Shown piece after piece: positions 49,451 through 59,383 of a stretch of 64,000 bases of DNA (position 1 is the stretch's first letter; each line of letters starts with the position of its first letter). The stretch is from Mesorhizobium carmichaelinearum (lineage in GTDB: Bacteria > Pseudomonadota > Alphaproteobacteria > Rhizobiales > Rhizobiaceae). The position numbers were made by a program, and so were the translations under genes. Location: NCBI RefSeq assembly GCF_900199455.1, contig NZ_FZQR01000001.1, positions 372,001-436,000 of the forward strand, in the 5' to 3' direction. The notes beneath the pieces were generated by a model, which saw only the letters and a list, made by a program, of their open reading frames with translations, was not told the origin of the DNA and ran no database searches.

Positions 49451-49472
49451 TCGCCTGAAAGGACCGACCGCC

Positions 49473-51296
49473 ATGACCGCAAGACGCGACATCGAAGCCA
49501 TCACGGAGCGCATCCGCCAACGTTCGAAGGCGGGCCGCGAGCGCTATCTCGGCCGTATCGCCGAAGCGTCGAACCAGACCGCCAACCGCTCGGTTCTGTC
49601 CTGCGGCAACCTCGCTCACGGCTTTGCGGTGTGCAGCCCATCGGAGAAGCTGGCGCTCGGCGCCGACAAGGTGCCCAATCTCGGCATCATCACCTCCTAC
49701 AACGACATGCTGTCGGCGCATCAGCCTTTCGAGACCTACCCTGCCCTGATCAAGGAAGCGGCGCGCGAGGCGGGCGGCATCGCCCAGGTGGCCGGCGGCG
49801 TGCCGGCAATGTGCGACGGCGTCACGCAGGGCCAGCCCGGCATGGAACTGTCGCTGTTCTCGCGCGACGTCATCGCCATGTCGGCGGCGGTCGGCCTGTC
49901 GCACAACATGTTCGACGCCGCCGTCTTCCTCGGCGTCTGCGACAAGATCGTGCCGGGACTGGTGATCGCGGCACTGACCTTCGGCCATCTGCCGGCGGTG
50001 TTCATCCCGGCCGGGCCGATGACGACCGGCCTGCCCAACGACGAGAAGGCCAAAGTCCGCCAGCTCTATGCCGAGGGCAAGGCGGGCCGCGCCGAACTGC
50101 TGGAAGCCGAATCCAAATCCTATCACGGGCCGGGCACCTGCACCTTCTACGGCACGGCGAACTCCAACCAGATGTTGATGGAGATCATGGGCCTGCACAC
50201 GCCGGGCGCCTCCTTCGTCAATCCCGGCACGCCGTTGCGCGAGGCCTTGACCCGAGAGGCGACGAAGCGGGCACTCGCCATCACCGCGCTTGGCAATGCC
50301 TATACGCCGGTCGGGCGGATGATCGACGAGCGTTCGATCGTCAACGGCGTCGTCGGCCTGCACGCCACCGGCGGCTCGACCAACCACACCATCCACCTGA
50401 TCGCGATGGCGGCGGCGGCCGGCATCGCGCTGACCTGGCAGGACATTTCCGACCTCTCGGAAGCGGTGCCGCTCCTGGCGCGCGTCTATCCGAACGGGCT
50501 TGCCGACGTGAACCATTTCCATGCCGCCGGCGGTCTCGGCTTCCTGATCCGCGAACTGCTCGACGAAGGCATCCTGCACGAGGATGTGCAGACGGTGTGG
50601 GGCGAAGGCCTGCGACCCTATGCGGTCGAGGCAAAGCTCGCCGCCGATGGCTCCGTGGTGCGCGAGGCCTCGCCGCAGGCCAGCGGCGACGAAAAGGTGC
50701 TGGCGCCGTTCCACAAGGCATTCCAGCCGACGGGCGGCCTGAAAGTGCTGGCGGGCAATCTCGGCCATGCCGTCATCAAGACCTCGGCCGTCAAGCCGGA
50801 ACGGCGCCTTATCGAGGCACCGGCCAAGGTGTTCGACAGCCAGCAGGGCCTGAACGACGCGTTCAAGGCGGGCACGCTGACCGGCGACTTCATCGCCGTC
50901 ATCCGCTTCCAGGGGCCGAAGGCCAATGGCATGCCGGAACTGCACAAGCTGACCACCGTGCTCGGCATCCTGCAGGATCGCGGCCAGCGCGTCGCGCTGG
51001 TCACCGACGGGCGCATGTCTGGTGCCTCCGGCAAGGTGCCGGCGGCGATCCATGTCACGCCGGAAGCGGTCGAGGACGGTCCGATCGCCCGGATCCATGA
51101 CGGCGACATCATCCGCCTCGACGCCGATGCCGGCACGCTGGAGGTGTTTGTCCCGGCTCCTGAATTCGCGCTTCGCCGTACAGCGGAAGCCGATCTCATC
51201 GGCAATGAGTTCGGCTTCGGCCGCGAGCTTTTCGCCGGCTTCCGGCAGCTGGTCGGCCGTGCCGACCACGGTGCTAGCGCCTTCGGAACGGCTTGA
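49473..51296 (+). CDS. edd: Phosphogluconate dehydratase
   Basis: The 607-residue Fe-S dehydratase turns 6-phosphogluconate into KDPG. The cluster cysteines lie in [24 protein letters not shown] and [26 protein letters not shown] near the C-terminus is characteristic. The ATG at 49473 ([14 protein letters not shown]) has AAGGA upstream and gives the usual ~608 residues. Third gene of the operon, followed by a strong terminator. Confidence 0.97.
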   Translation: MTARRDIEAITERIRQRSKAGRERYLGRIAEASNQTANRSVLSCGNLAHGFAVCSPSEKLALGADKVPNLGIITSYNDMLSAHQPFETYPALIKEAAREAGGIAQVAGGVPAMCDGVTQGQPGMELSLFSRDVIAMSAAVGLSHNMFDAAVFLGVCDKIVPGLVIAALTFGHLPAVFIPAGPMTTGLPNDEKAKVRQLYAEGKAGRAELLEAESKSYHGPGTCTFYGTANSNQMLMEIMGLHTPGASFVNPGTPLREALTREATKRALAITALGNAYTPVGRMIDERSIVNGVVGLHATGGSTNHTIHLIAMAAAAGIALTWQDISDLSEAVPLLARVYPNGLADVNHFHAAGGLGFLIRELLDEGILHEDVQTVWGEGLRPYAVEAKLAADGSVVREASPQASGDEKVLAPFHKAFQPTGGLKVLAGNLGHAVIKTSAVKPERRLIEAPAKVFDSQQGLNDAFKAGTLTGDFIAVIRFQGPKANGMPELHKLTTVLGILQDRGQRVALVTDGRMSGASGKVPAAIHVTPEAVEDGPIARIHDGDIIRLDADAGTLEVFVPAPEFALRRTAEADLIGNEFGFGRELFAGFRQLVGRADHGASAFGTA

Positions 51297-51315
51297 GCTC
51301 TCTGATTTCCAGATG

Positions 51316-51342
51316 AAAAGGGCGGCCTTGAGCCGCCCTTTT
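51316..51342. terminator. Bidirectional terminator between edd and the VWA gene
   Basis: An 11-bp stem AAAAGGGCGGC/GCCGCCCTTTT with loop CTTGA gives U-runs on both strands. It serves the convergent edd operon and VWA gene. Confidence 0.85.
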
Positions 51343-51355
51343 GCCTGTCCTGATG

Positions 51356-53023
51356 CTACTGGACTTTGAGCTCACTCCGCTCGCCGGCCTTGACCGTGAA
51401 AGGCGTTTCCTTGTCGGCCTTGTCGGTGGTGAAATTGGTCACGAGCACGTAGTCGCCCGCCGCCAGCGTGGTCTGCATCTTTTCTCCATAGGCGTAGGTC
51501 ACCTGTTTGCGCTCGCCCTGGATGTTCTTCTTGGCCTCGAAGATCTTGAAGCCGTCCGCGCCTGGCGCATCGACGGCCAGGACGCCGGCGTTCAGCGTCA
51601 CGTTGACATCGGTCATCTGCCCGACCGTCACGCTGAAAGGCTGTTCCGTGGACACGGCCTGCACATCGACGCCCATCACATAGTCGCCCGGAGGCAGATC
51701 GAACTGGCTGTCGGGGCCGTAAGCGTAGGTCACCTGATCGCGCGTGCCGTCGAGCTTCTTGGCCGCCTTGTACACCTTCCAACCCACATCGGTTTCGGCT
51801 TTCTCTCCACCTTGGGTGTAGAAGGCGTTGGCCTTGGCCTTGCCGACACCGACGATGATGTCCTTGTCGACAACCTGGCCGGCGACAAGCTGCATGGTCT
51901 CGCTCGCCTCGCCTGCCCCCAGCTTCACGGTGACCTTGGTCTCGCCGGCCGGGACGACGTACTTGACCTCGCCGTAGTTGGCGTCAGACGTGCCGCCGGG
52001 ATAGGCGATGCTGATCTGCGCGTTCCGGTCGACATCGGCCCCAGGCGCCGGCCGCGCATGGATTGAGATCTGCGCGGCGTTCAGGTTGAGCGCAAGCTCC
52101 GTTGCTTTGTCGGCCGTCAGCGAGACCTTCTGCTCGACCTTGGCGGCACCGCTGGTGGCAACGACGATGTAGTTGCCGGCGGGAACGTGGAACTTGATCG
52201 CGTTGTAACCGTAGTTGACATTGTCTCCGCCGACACCCTTGGCATCGTCCTTGAAGACTTCATAGTAGACGTCGATCTTCGGCACCTCGCCGCCCTCTTT
52301 CAAGAACGCTTGCGGGATGAGGTTGTAGTCGACCTCGGTCGCTTTCGGCGCGGGCGCCGGGGCTGGTTCGGGGGCTGGTGCCGGCGCAGGGGCTGGTGCC
52401 GGCGCAGCCACGGTCTCAACCAGCGCTTCCTGCAGCGCCTTCTCGTCTGAGGCCTGGATGTACTTGCCGCCGGTGTTGTCGGCGAGGCAGGCGATCTGCT
52501 TGCCTTCATCGGCGGTCAGGCCGAAGCCGACGACGTCGGCGGTGAAGTCGACGCCGGACGCCTCAAGCTCCTTGCCCAGAGCGCAGGGATCGCCGCCGCA
52601 GGTTTCGAGCCCATCCGTGATGAGGACGACGGTCGCCTTGTCCTCGGTGTATTTCAGCGCTTCGGCGGCCTGCTTGACGGCCGCCGTCAGCGGCGTCTTG
52701 CCGAGGAATTTCAGACTGTCGGCGGCATCCGTGATGGCGCTCGCCGAGCCCGCCTGAGGCGGCACGATCAGCTGGATGTCGTCGCAGCTGCCTTTTTCGC
52801 GATGGCCATAGGCCATGAAGCCGATCTCGTCGTCGGCGGGAACCGATTGAAGCACGGTCCTCAGCGATTCCCTGGCGATTTCGAGCTTGGGCTTGCCGTC
52901 GATCTGCGCCCACATCGAGCCGGAAGCATCGAGAATGATGATGACCTTATTTGCGGCAAAACCGAACGTCGTCATGAAAAACAGGAGGATCGCCGCAGCG
53001 ACGCCCCGCGCAAGTACCGCCAT
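51356..53023 (-). CDS. Secreted VWA-domain protein with beta-sandwich repeats
   Basis: The 555-residue product has a Sec signal (GVAAAILLFFMTTFGFAANK). A VWA domain spans ~25-215 with a full MIDAS: DASGSMW, the Thr in GKTPLTAAV and the Asp in LITDGLETCGG. A Pro/Ala linker follows, then three to four related modules of about 80-90 residues containing the AYG/PAGDYV pattern. It resembles Ca-activated-channel/chloride-channel-type VWA proteins. The long frame to 53257 is discarded since AGGAG precedes the ATG at 53023. The ligand is unknown. Confidence 0.85.
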   Translation of the reverse strand: MAVLARGVAAAILLFFMTTFGFAANKVIIILDASGSMWAQIDGKPKLEIARESLRTVLQSVPADDEIGFMAYGHREKGSCDDIQLIVPPQAGSASAITDAADSLKFLGKTPLTAAVKQAAEALKYTEDKATVVLITDGLETCGGDPCALGKELEASGVDFTADVVGFGLTADEGKQIACLADNTGGKYIQASDEKALQEALVETVAAPAPAPAPAPAPEPAPAPAPKATEVDYNLIPQAFLKEGGEVPKIDVYYEVFKDDAKGVGGDNVNYGYNAIKFHVPAGNYIVVATSGAAKVEQKVSLTADKATELALNLNAAQISIHARPAPGADVDRNAQISIAYPGGTSDANYGEVKYVVPAGETKVTVKLGAGEASETMQLVAGQVVDKDIIVGVGKAKANAFYTQGGEKAETDVGWKVYKAAKKLDGTRDQVTYAYGPDSQFDLPPGDYVMGVDVQAVSTEQPFSVTVGQMTDVNVTLNAGVLAVDAPGADGFKIFEAKKNIQGERKQVTYAYGEKMQTTLAAGDYVLVTNFTTDKADKETPFTVKAGERSELKVQ

Positions 53024-53192
53024 CGAAATCTCCTGAGTTAGCCCCCTAATCCGCACAGGGAAGCTATTTGACGTGGCGTCAGGACACAAGCCCGGGGCGC
53101 CGCCATGTCGCTCAGGCGTTTGAGCGGCGGCAGAGTGGCCGTGCAGGAAGATCGCCGCAGCGGGCGTCTCCGAGCCTAGAACGGAGTCCAGA

Positions 53193-54212
53193 TCAGTAGG
53201 TGGTGCGGCGCTCTTCCGAGGGCGGCCTGCCAAACTGCAACCGGTAGCTCTGGGCAAAATAGGAATGCGAGGTGAAGCCGGTCGCGATCGCCACGTCGAG
53301 GATCGGCATGTTGGTCTGGCGCAGCAATTCGCGCGCCCGCTCCAGCCGCAGCCGCATGTAATAGCGGCCCGGCGTGACGTTGAGGTGCCGCAGGAACAGG
53401 CGCTCCACCTGACGCACCGAAAGACCGGCCGATTTGGCGAGCTGCACCGCCGAGAGCGGCTCGTCGAGATGGTCGGCCATCAGTTCGACGATGCGCCTCA
53501 GCTTCTCCGACTTGCCAGTCAGGTCGCGCTCGGGCCCGACGCGCTGGCGGTCGCCGGCCGAACGGATGCGCTCGTGCTGGAACTGGTTGGCGACGCCATT
53601 GGCAAGGTTCGAGCCGAAATCGCCGCGCACGATCTCCAGCATCAGGTCGATCGAGGTGGTGCCGCCGGCGCAGGTGTAGCGCTTGCGGTCGATCTCGAAG
53701 ACGTTGCCGGTGCAGTTGATGTCGGGGAAGCGCTCCATGAAGCCGGCCCGGTTTTCCCAATGGATGGTGCAGCGGTAACCGTCGAGCTGTCCGGCCTCGG
53801 CCAGCAGGTAGGACCCGACCGACAGCGCGCCAAGCGCGTTGCCGCGCCGGCCCCAGCTGCGCAACGCCGCCAGAACCTTGCTCTTGCCGGGAAATTCCGT
53901 CGTCAGGCCTACCGAGACGAAGAGGATGTCGACCGGCGGCAGGTCGGCCACGGCATAGTCGATCTTGAGCGGCAGGCCGTTGGATGCCATCACCGGATCG
54001 CCGTCGGCCGACACCGTGGTCCAGCCATAGAAATCGCGGCCGAGCAGGCGGTTCGCCGAACGGAACGTGTCGATCGCGGCGGCGAGCGAGAACATGGAAA
54101 ACTTGTCGACCAGCAGGAAGGCGAACTGCCGGCCACCTTGAACGGGATCAGTCGTGACCGGCCGTTCCGGGGAAATGGTGGGGTTCGGCAAAACTGGCGC
54201 TTTCAGGGTCAA
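53193..54212 (-). CDS. GlxA-type AraC regulator (DJ-1/PfpI-like sensor)
   Basis: The 339-residue protein has an N-terminal DJ-1/PfpI-like domain (~30-200; FAFLLVDKFSMFSLAAAIDT, ALSVGSYLLAEAG; the nucleophile Cys is replaced by Val, so it is a sensor, not an enzyme). The C-terminal AraC pair of HTHs (~240-335) contains SAVQLAKSAGLSVRQVERLF and DVAIATGFTSHSYFAQSYRL. Members regulate arginine, carnitine or choline catabolism. It starts 8 nt after folD stops, so it is probably cotranscribed. Confidence 0.88.
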   Translation of the reverse strand: MTLKAPVLPNPTISPERPVTTDPVQGGRQFAFLLVDKFSMFSLAAAIDTFRSANRLLGRDFYGWTTVSADGDPVMASNGLPLKIDYAVADLPPVDILFVSVGLTTEFPGKSKVLAALRSWGRRGNALGALSVGSYLLAEAGQLDGYRCTIHWENRAGFMERFPDINCTGNVFEIDRKRYTCAGGTTSIDLMLEIVRGDFGSNLANGVANQFQHERIRSAGDRQRVGPERDLTGKSEKLRRIVELMADHLDEPLSAVQLAKSAGLSVRQVERLFLRHLNVTPGRYYMRLRLERARELLRQTNMPILDVAIATGFTSHSYFAQSYRLQFGRPPSEERRTTY

Positions 54213-54219
54213 CCCGGGC

Positions 54220-55119
54220 TCAGAAGGAGGGCCGCTTCAATCCGGCCGCAAGGTAGGCGGAAGCTAACGTATTGGCCATCAGCATGGCAATGGTCATCGG
54301 CCCGACGCCGCCGGGCACCGGCGTGATGGCGCCGGCTTCCTTGGCCGCCTCGGCATAGGCGACGTCGCCGACGAGGCGCGACTTGCCCTCGCCCTTCTCG
54401 GGTGCGGGAATGCGGTTGATGCCGACATCGATGACGGTGGCGCCGGGCTTGACCCAATCCCCCTTGATCATCTCCGGCCGGCCGACGGCGGCGACAAGAA
54501 TGTCGGCGGTGCGGGCAAGCGCCGGCAGATCCTTGGTGCGGCTGTGGGCGATGGTGACGGTGCAGTTGGCGGCAAGCAGCAGGTTGGCCATCGGCTTGCC
54601 GACGATGTTGGAGCGGCCGACGACGACGGCGTTGAGGCCGGACAGATCCTTGCCGCGCACGCGCTCGATCAGAAGCATCGAGCCGGCGGGCGTGCAGGGA
54701 ACGAAGGCCGTATCGAGTTCGCCGGTGCCGAGCTTGCCGACATTGATGAAATGGAAGCCGTCGACATCCTTCTCCGGCGCGATGGTCTGGATGATCTTGC
54801 CGGCATCGATATGGGCGGGCAGCGGCAGTTGCACCAGTATGCCGTTGACCGCCGGATCGGCGTTGAGGTCGCCGATGATCTTGAGCAGCGCCTCTTGGGA
54901 AGTCTCGGCCGGCAGCGTGTGCTGGAGCGAATGAAAGCCGCATTCCTTGGCGGTACGCGACTTGGAGGCGACATAGACCTGGCTCGCCGGATCCTCGCCG
55001 ACGATGACCACGGCGAGACCTGGCTTGGCCTTGCCCTTGGCAACCAGCTCGGCGGTCAGCGTCTTGACCGTCCGCACCACATCCTCGGCAACGCTCTTTC
55101 CGTCAATCACTTCGGCCAT
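54220..55119 (-). CDS. folD: Methylenetetrahydrofolate dehydrogenase/cyclohydrolase
   Basis: The 299-residue bifunctional enzyme interconverts methylene- and formyl-tetrahydrofolate with NADP. Active-site [13 protein letters not shown] (Tyr and Lys), [23 protein letters not shown] and [15 protein letters not shown] are all present. The length is usual. Promoter region upstream at 55120-55302, which holds no gene. Confidence 0.96.
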   Translation of the reverse strand: MAEVIDGKSVAEDVVRTVKTLTAELVAKGKAKPGLAVVIVGEDPASQVYVASKSRTAKECGFHSLQHTLPAETSQEALLKIIGDLNADPAVNGILVQLPLPAHIDAGKIIQTIAPEKDVDGFHFINVGKLGTGELDTAFVPCTPAGSMLLIERVRGKDLSGLNAVVVGRSNIVGKPMANLLLAANCTVTIAHSRTKDLPALARTADILVAAVGRPEMIKGDWVKPGATVIDVGINRIPAPEKGEGKSRLVGDVAYAEAAKEAGAITPVPGGVGPMTIAMLMANTLASAYLAAGLKRPSF

Positions 55120-55302
55120 GAACCATCCTCAACACTGTTTCGCCCAACGCCGCTTTGGGGAATAGAATGCCGCGGCACCGGCACCATGCAGCGCGGCATT
55201 GTCACGAAAAATCCGGTACGCAATCCCGCCAAAGCGCCGTCCCATGCCGTTTACGCGAAAACCGGGATGGTTTTGTTCGGCCTCGGCGACGTATCTTGTG
55301 GC

Positions 55303-57885
55303 TCAGAAGTAGCGGCGGCGGGTGCGGCTCTCGGTGAGTTCGCGGACCGCCTCGCGGAATTCGCGCAGGCTGGCGCGGATTTCCTCGATCGGCGCCTGCT
55401 CGGCGCTTTCCTCGGCCTGCGAAGGCTCCACCGGTGGCTGGGCTGGATGGGCCGGTGGCTGTGGCGACGCAGACTGCGGTGGATACGGCGTATGCCCGGC
55501 ATAGGGCGCCATGGCCTGGGCGTAGGGGTTGCCTGCCGGCGAAGGTGCCTGCCACGGCTGCATCTGCGGATAGCCCGCCTGCTGTGCAGGGGGATAGGGC
55601 GGCGCCGGATAGAGCGGCAGCTGTGGCATCAGGGGCGACCGCGATGGCGGCCCCATCGGCTGGGAATAGGCGGCATCGAAGCCTGGCGGGAAAGGTGGCC
55701 GCGCATAGTCCGACGACCGGGGCATGAAGGGGGTATCCGGGTTTGGGAAACCGGAAGGCATGGCAGCAGGCGCCGGCCGCGCCTTGCCGCCAAAGGCGGC
55801 GAACTCATCGGAAATGTCGTCGTCCGCCTCGGTGGAGGGCTTGCTGGATACGGCATTGCGCAGCTTCGCCATGAGCGTGGCGATACGTCCGGGCCGTTCG
55901 ACGGGAGCGGCTTCGACCTGTGCCACGGGCGGTGGTGATGCAGGCGGTGGCGGTGCAGGCGGCGGAGGTGGCGGCGCCGGGGGCACTGGCGCTGCCGGCA
56001 TTGGCGGCGCGGGCGGCGGCGCGGTACGGAACGCCTGCTCCTCGAAAGGCGCCTTGCGGTCGCGGCGCGAGCGCGATGTCGCTGTCTCGCGCAGGCTCTC
56101 ATAGGCGCCGCGCATGGCGCCAAGGCCAACGCCAGAGGCAAAGCCAAGCAGCAGGCCAGCAAGTGCCATCAAGGCTCGCGACGGCCCCTTCGCCTCGAGC
56201 GGCGCAAAGGCCTTGGAGATCACATTCATGTTGGCGGTGTTGATGTCCTTCTGCTCGCCGGTCTCCTTGGCGCGCAGCAGATATTGTTCGTAGACGGAGC
56301 GCTTGGCGGCGGCCTCACGCTCCAGTTCGCGCATCGACACCAGGTCGTTGTTGACGTCGCCGCTGCGCACCTTGAGCTGGGCCAGGCGGGAGGACAGATC
56401 CTGTTCGAGCTGGACGGCGCGTTTCAGGTCGACCTGCAGCGAGGAAGCAATGCGGCGCAACTCACCCGCGATGCGGTCGCGCGCGCCGGCGATCTGTGCG
56501 TTGATCGCCTGGAGTTCTGGATGACGCGGGCCGAGCCGGATGGCGGCACGGTCGGCCTCCTGCTTGAGCGTCGCATATTGCGAGCGCAGATCGCTCATCG
56601 TGTTGGAATTGATCTCCTCCGGCAAGGTGCCGGAGAGAACCGAATTGACGTCGATCGAGCGCGCCGATGCCGCCCTTGCATTGAGTTCCAGCGTGCGGGC
56701 GCGGGCGACCGAGAGTTGCTCGTTGAGCTTCAGCATCTCGTCGTCGCTGATCAGATGGCCCTGTGCATCGACAAGATCATGCGAGGCCCTGAACTCCTCG
56801 ACCTTGCGCTCGGCCACCTCGACGCCTTTGCGCAGTTCATCGAGCCTTGCCGTCAGTTCGTCGGTCGCGCGGCCGGCGGTATCGGACTGGATCTGACCAA
56901 AGGTCTGCAGGAACACGTCCGTCATCGTGTTGGCGATGAGGGCCGATTTCTCGCCATTCTGCGTGATCGCGCTGACGGTGATGACGAAGGTCTTGCCGCC
57001 GCGCTCGACCGAGAGGCTTTCGGCCAGATTGCCGACGGCAAGCGCACGCCGGCGAACCTCGTCGGCACCGCTCGGGCCATCCTGGTGCGGAAGTACAGAG
57101 CGAATGAGAGACCGGATGCCGAGACCGCCGGCACCCTGGCCATTGAACTCCGGATCGTTGGCCAGGTTGAGCTTGTCGACGACCTTGTTGAGGACGGTGC
57201 CCGAGGTCAGCACCCTGACCTGGTTTTCGACGATGGCGAGCGTGGCGTCGGAAGCGACCACATTCTGGGTGAGGTCGCGGTCGGTGAGCTTGAGGTCGCG
57301 CGGATCGACGATCAGTTCGGCGGTGGCTTCATATTTCTTCGGCGTCGACAGCGCGATCGCGATGCCGAGCCCGGCACCGATCAGCGTCGTCGTGATGATC
57401 AGCAGTTTCGACCTGGCAATGCCACGAACCACCTGCATCGGATCGATCAGGGGCTTCCATTGCTGGTCATCTCGGCGATCGCCAAAGGAAGCATCCGCTT
57501 CATCCACCCGGCGGGATCCGGACGTGTCATCAGAGCGGGCGCTGCCGGAAGGTTCTTCCGGGGACTGCCTTGAGTACGGCATGGCCGGCGGCAGATCACG
57601 GGTGTCGTCGTCCTCCTGCGAGCGCCAGGCGTCGTCCTGTGCGGCCGCTTCCGGCTCTGACCGGATGCGCTCTGTTCCGGCTGCGGCGGACGGATTTGGG
57701 TTCGCCCGCGCCTCACGCCGTGAACGGGCGAGACGATGGCGCGTGGCGGCATCCTCGCGCCATGCCGAATCTGCCCGATCCCCTATCGAGACCAGGGATG
57801 GGTCGTCCTCACCGCGCATGGCCTGGCCGAGCGCCAGCAAAGAACGCTCGCGCCTCCAGTCTTCACGGTTTTCCCTGTCGACCAT
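55303..57885 (-). CDS. Wzz/ExoP-like polysaccharide co-polymerase without kinase domain
   Basis: The 860-residue protein has an unusual charged N-terminal extension (~1-145, Arg/Asp/Ser-rich), then helix 1 (SKLLIITTTLIGAGLGIAIA), a Wzz periplasmic domain with long coiled coils (~185-580) and helix 2 (ALMALAGLLLGFASGVGLGA). The cytoplasmic tail (~605-860) is extremely Pro/Ala-rich and ends EIRASLREFREAVRELTESR. ExoP/GumC relatives carry a BY-kinase with Walker motifs here; none is visible. It sets chain length in Wzy-dependent polymer export. Divergent from the flippase gene. Confidence 0.85.
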   Translation of the reverse strand: MVDRENREDWRRERSLLALGQAMRGEDDPSLVSIGDRADSAWREDAATRHRLARSRREARANPNPSAAAGTERIRSEPEAAAQDDAWRSQEDDDTRDLPPAMPYSRQSPEEPSGSARSDDTSGSRRVDEADASFGDRRDDQQWKPLIDPMQVVRGIARSKLLIITTTLIGAGLGIAIALSTPKKYEATAELIVDPRDLKLTDRDLTQNVVASDATLAIVENQVRVLTSGTVLNKVVDKLNLANDPEFNGQGAGGLGIRSLIRSVLPHQDGPSGADEVRRRALAVGNLAESLSVERGGKTFVITVSAITQNGEKSALIANTMTDVFLQTFGQIQSDTAGRATDELTARLDELRKGVEVAERKVEEFRASHDLVDAQGHLISDDEMLKLNEQLSVARARTLELNARAASARSIDVNSVLSGTLPEEINSNTMSDLRSQYATLKQEADRAAIRLGPRHPELQAINAQIAGARDRIAGELRRIASSLQVDLKRAVQLEQDLSSRLAQLKVRSGDVNNDLVSMRELEREAAAKRSVYEQYLLRAKETGEQKDINTANMNVISKAFAPLEAKGPSRALMALAGLLLGFASGVGLGAMRGAYESLRETATSRSRRDRKAPFEEQAFRTAPPPAPPMPAAPVPPAPPPPPPAPPPPASPPPVAQVEAAPVERPGRIATLMAKLRNAVSSKPSTEADDDISDEFAAFGGKARPAPAAMPSGFPNPDTPFMPRSSDYARPPFPPGFDAAYSQPMGPPSRSPLMPQLPLYPAPPYPPAQQAGYPQMQPWQAPSPAGNPYAQAMAPYAGHTPYPPQSASPQPPAHPAQPPVEPSQAEESAEQAPIEEIRASLREFREAVRELTESRTRRRYF

Positions 57886-58085
57886 TGTCTTGGAGCTTCA
57901 CTCTTTGGCCGCTGGGCAGCGGCGGTCGGCTATTCCTTAAGTCACGCTAAACAAGCATAGGAAACAAAAGGTTAATTTCGGCAGGCCCGCCTGTAAGCTT
58001 TTCATAACCTCAAGCTCGGGAATTTCAGCGCATCCGGGCCTCAGAACGGCACGTTAAGTTTTCCCGCCTAAAGGCTTCCCCAGAC

Positions 58086-59381
58086 ATGACCGAAGCTCGC
58101 GGCATACCGCAAAGGCGCACTTTCGCCCGGATCGGCACTTTCGTGGCCGAGCGACGGGGGCTGGTGCGCGACTATTTTTCGGCGATCAGCGGCGCCGGCG
58201 GGCGATTGGTGTTTTCGCTGGCCTATTTCATCGCGCTCGCCAACACTTTGTCCATCTCGGAATTCGGCATGTTCGCCACCGCTTCGGCGGCCGGCGTGAT
58301 GCTGTCGCGGATCCTGGCCTTCGGTTTCATCTCGGCGCTCTACCGCACCGCCACCATCCGCCCCAAGCTGATCGGCACCTTCACCGCCGGCTTCCTGCTG
58401 CTCGGCGTCGTCTCGCTACCGCTCTTGGCCGCGGCCGCGTTCGGCGTCTACCTGATCTTCTTTGCCGGCACCGTGCCGCTGTCGGTGTTTTCGGCGATCG
58501 TCTTTGCCGAAGCGCTGCTGTGGCGGCCGGTCGAGGTGGCGCTGATCGTCAACAACGGGCTGGGCAAATTCGGCCGTGCCGCCATACTGGCGATCGTGGC
58601 AACGGCATTCCGGGCGCTTGGCGCGGTGTTGTTCATGGTCTCGGCGCAGCACAGCATCTGGGCGTGGTCGTGGTTCTATATCGGCGCCAACGCCGCCTCG
58701 CTGCTTCTGGCTTTCGGCTGGTTCTATCCGCGCCAAAGGCTGCGGCTGCGCGTCGAACTTTATCTCAGGCGGCTGGCCGATTCCCTCTACGTTGCCGGCG
58801 CCGAAATCCTGTTCTACCTGCAATCGGAATTCGACAAACTGCTGGTGCTGGCGATCGGCGGTCCACATCTGGCCGGCATCTACGCCATCATCATGCGGCT
58901 GGTCGACCTGACCGCGATCCCAATCCGCACCTTCTCGATGATGCTGGTGCAGCGCATGATGCGCGCCCCGGACCTGTTGTCGCGGCTGGCGGTCAAGAGC
59001 GGCATCGAGGGCGGCGTCTTCCTCGTTTCGACGCTGGCGCTGCTGGCGCTCGGCATCGTGCTGCATTTCTTCCCCAACGCGCTCGGCAGGAACGTCTCAG
59101 AGGCCGCGCCGCTGGTGGCGCTGGCGATCTGCGTTCCGGGGCTGCGCAATCTGGTTGAATACCAGGCCGAGCTTCTCTTCGCGCGCGGCCAGACGCTGGT
59201 CAGGGCGCTCAATCTCGGCCTGCTCGCCGCCCTGAAGGCGCTGCTGCTGACCTATGTGCTGACCAGCATCTCCGATACTTCGAAGCTGGTGCTGTCGCTC
59301 AACATCGTCTTCCTGCTGCTCTATCTCGCCTCGATGTTGCTGACTTATTCGGCGCTGCGCAGGCCGGCGAAGGCGATCTAG
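58086..59381 (+). CDS. Wzx-like polysaccharide flippase
   Basis: The 431-residue protein has about twelve hydrophobic helices. The N-terminal part is FSAISGAGGRLVFSLAYFIA and the middle TLALLALGIVLHFFPNALGR. It fits the oligosaccharide flippase (MOP/Wzx) superfamily that moves lipid-linked repeat units across the inner membrane. Partner of the neighbouring Wzz-like and Wzy-like proteins. Gene is convergent with the DUF6492-like gene (2-nt gap). Confidence 0.82.
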   Translation: MTEARGIPQRRTFARIGTFVAERRGLVRDYFSAISGAGGRLVFSLAYFIALANTLSISEFGMFATASAAGVMLSRILAFGFISALYRTATIRPKLIGTFTAGFLLLGVVSLPLLAAAAFGVYLIFFAGTVPLSVFSAIVFAEALLWRPVEVALIVNNGLGKFGRAAILAIVATAFRALGAVLFMVSAQHSIWAWSWFYIGANAASLLLAFGWFYPRQRLRLRVELYLRRLADSLYVAGAEILFYLQSEFDKLLVLAIGGPHLAGIYAIIMRLVDLTAIPIRTFSMMLVQRMMRAPDLLSRLAVKSGIEGGVFLVSTLALLALGIVLHFFPNALGRNVSEAAPLVALAICVPGLRNLVEYQAELLFARGQTLVRALNLGLLAALKALLLTYVLTSISDTSKLVLSLNIVFLLLYLASMLLTYSALRRPAKAI

Positions 59382-59383
59382 GT

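Noticed and set aside
49269..51269. 666-codon open frame on the minus strand
   Set aside because: Antisense to edd, which has complete catalytic motifs in its own frame.
57937..57951. TTAA-N7-TAAA considered as a CtrA box upstream of the Wzz and Wzx genes
   Set aside because: One half-site is imperfect and no cell-cycle gene is involved; too weak to report.
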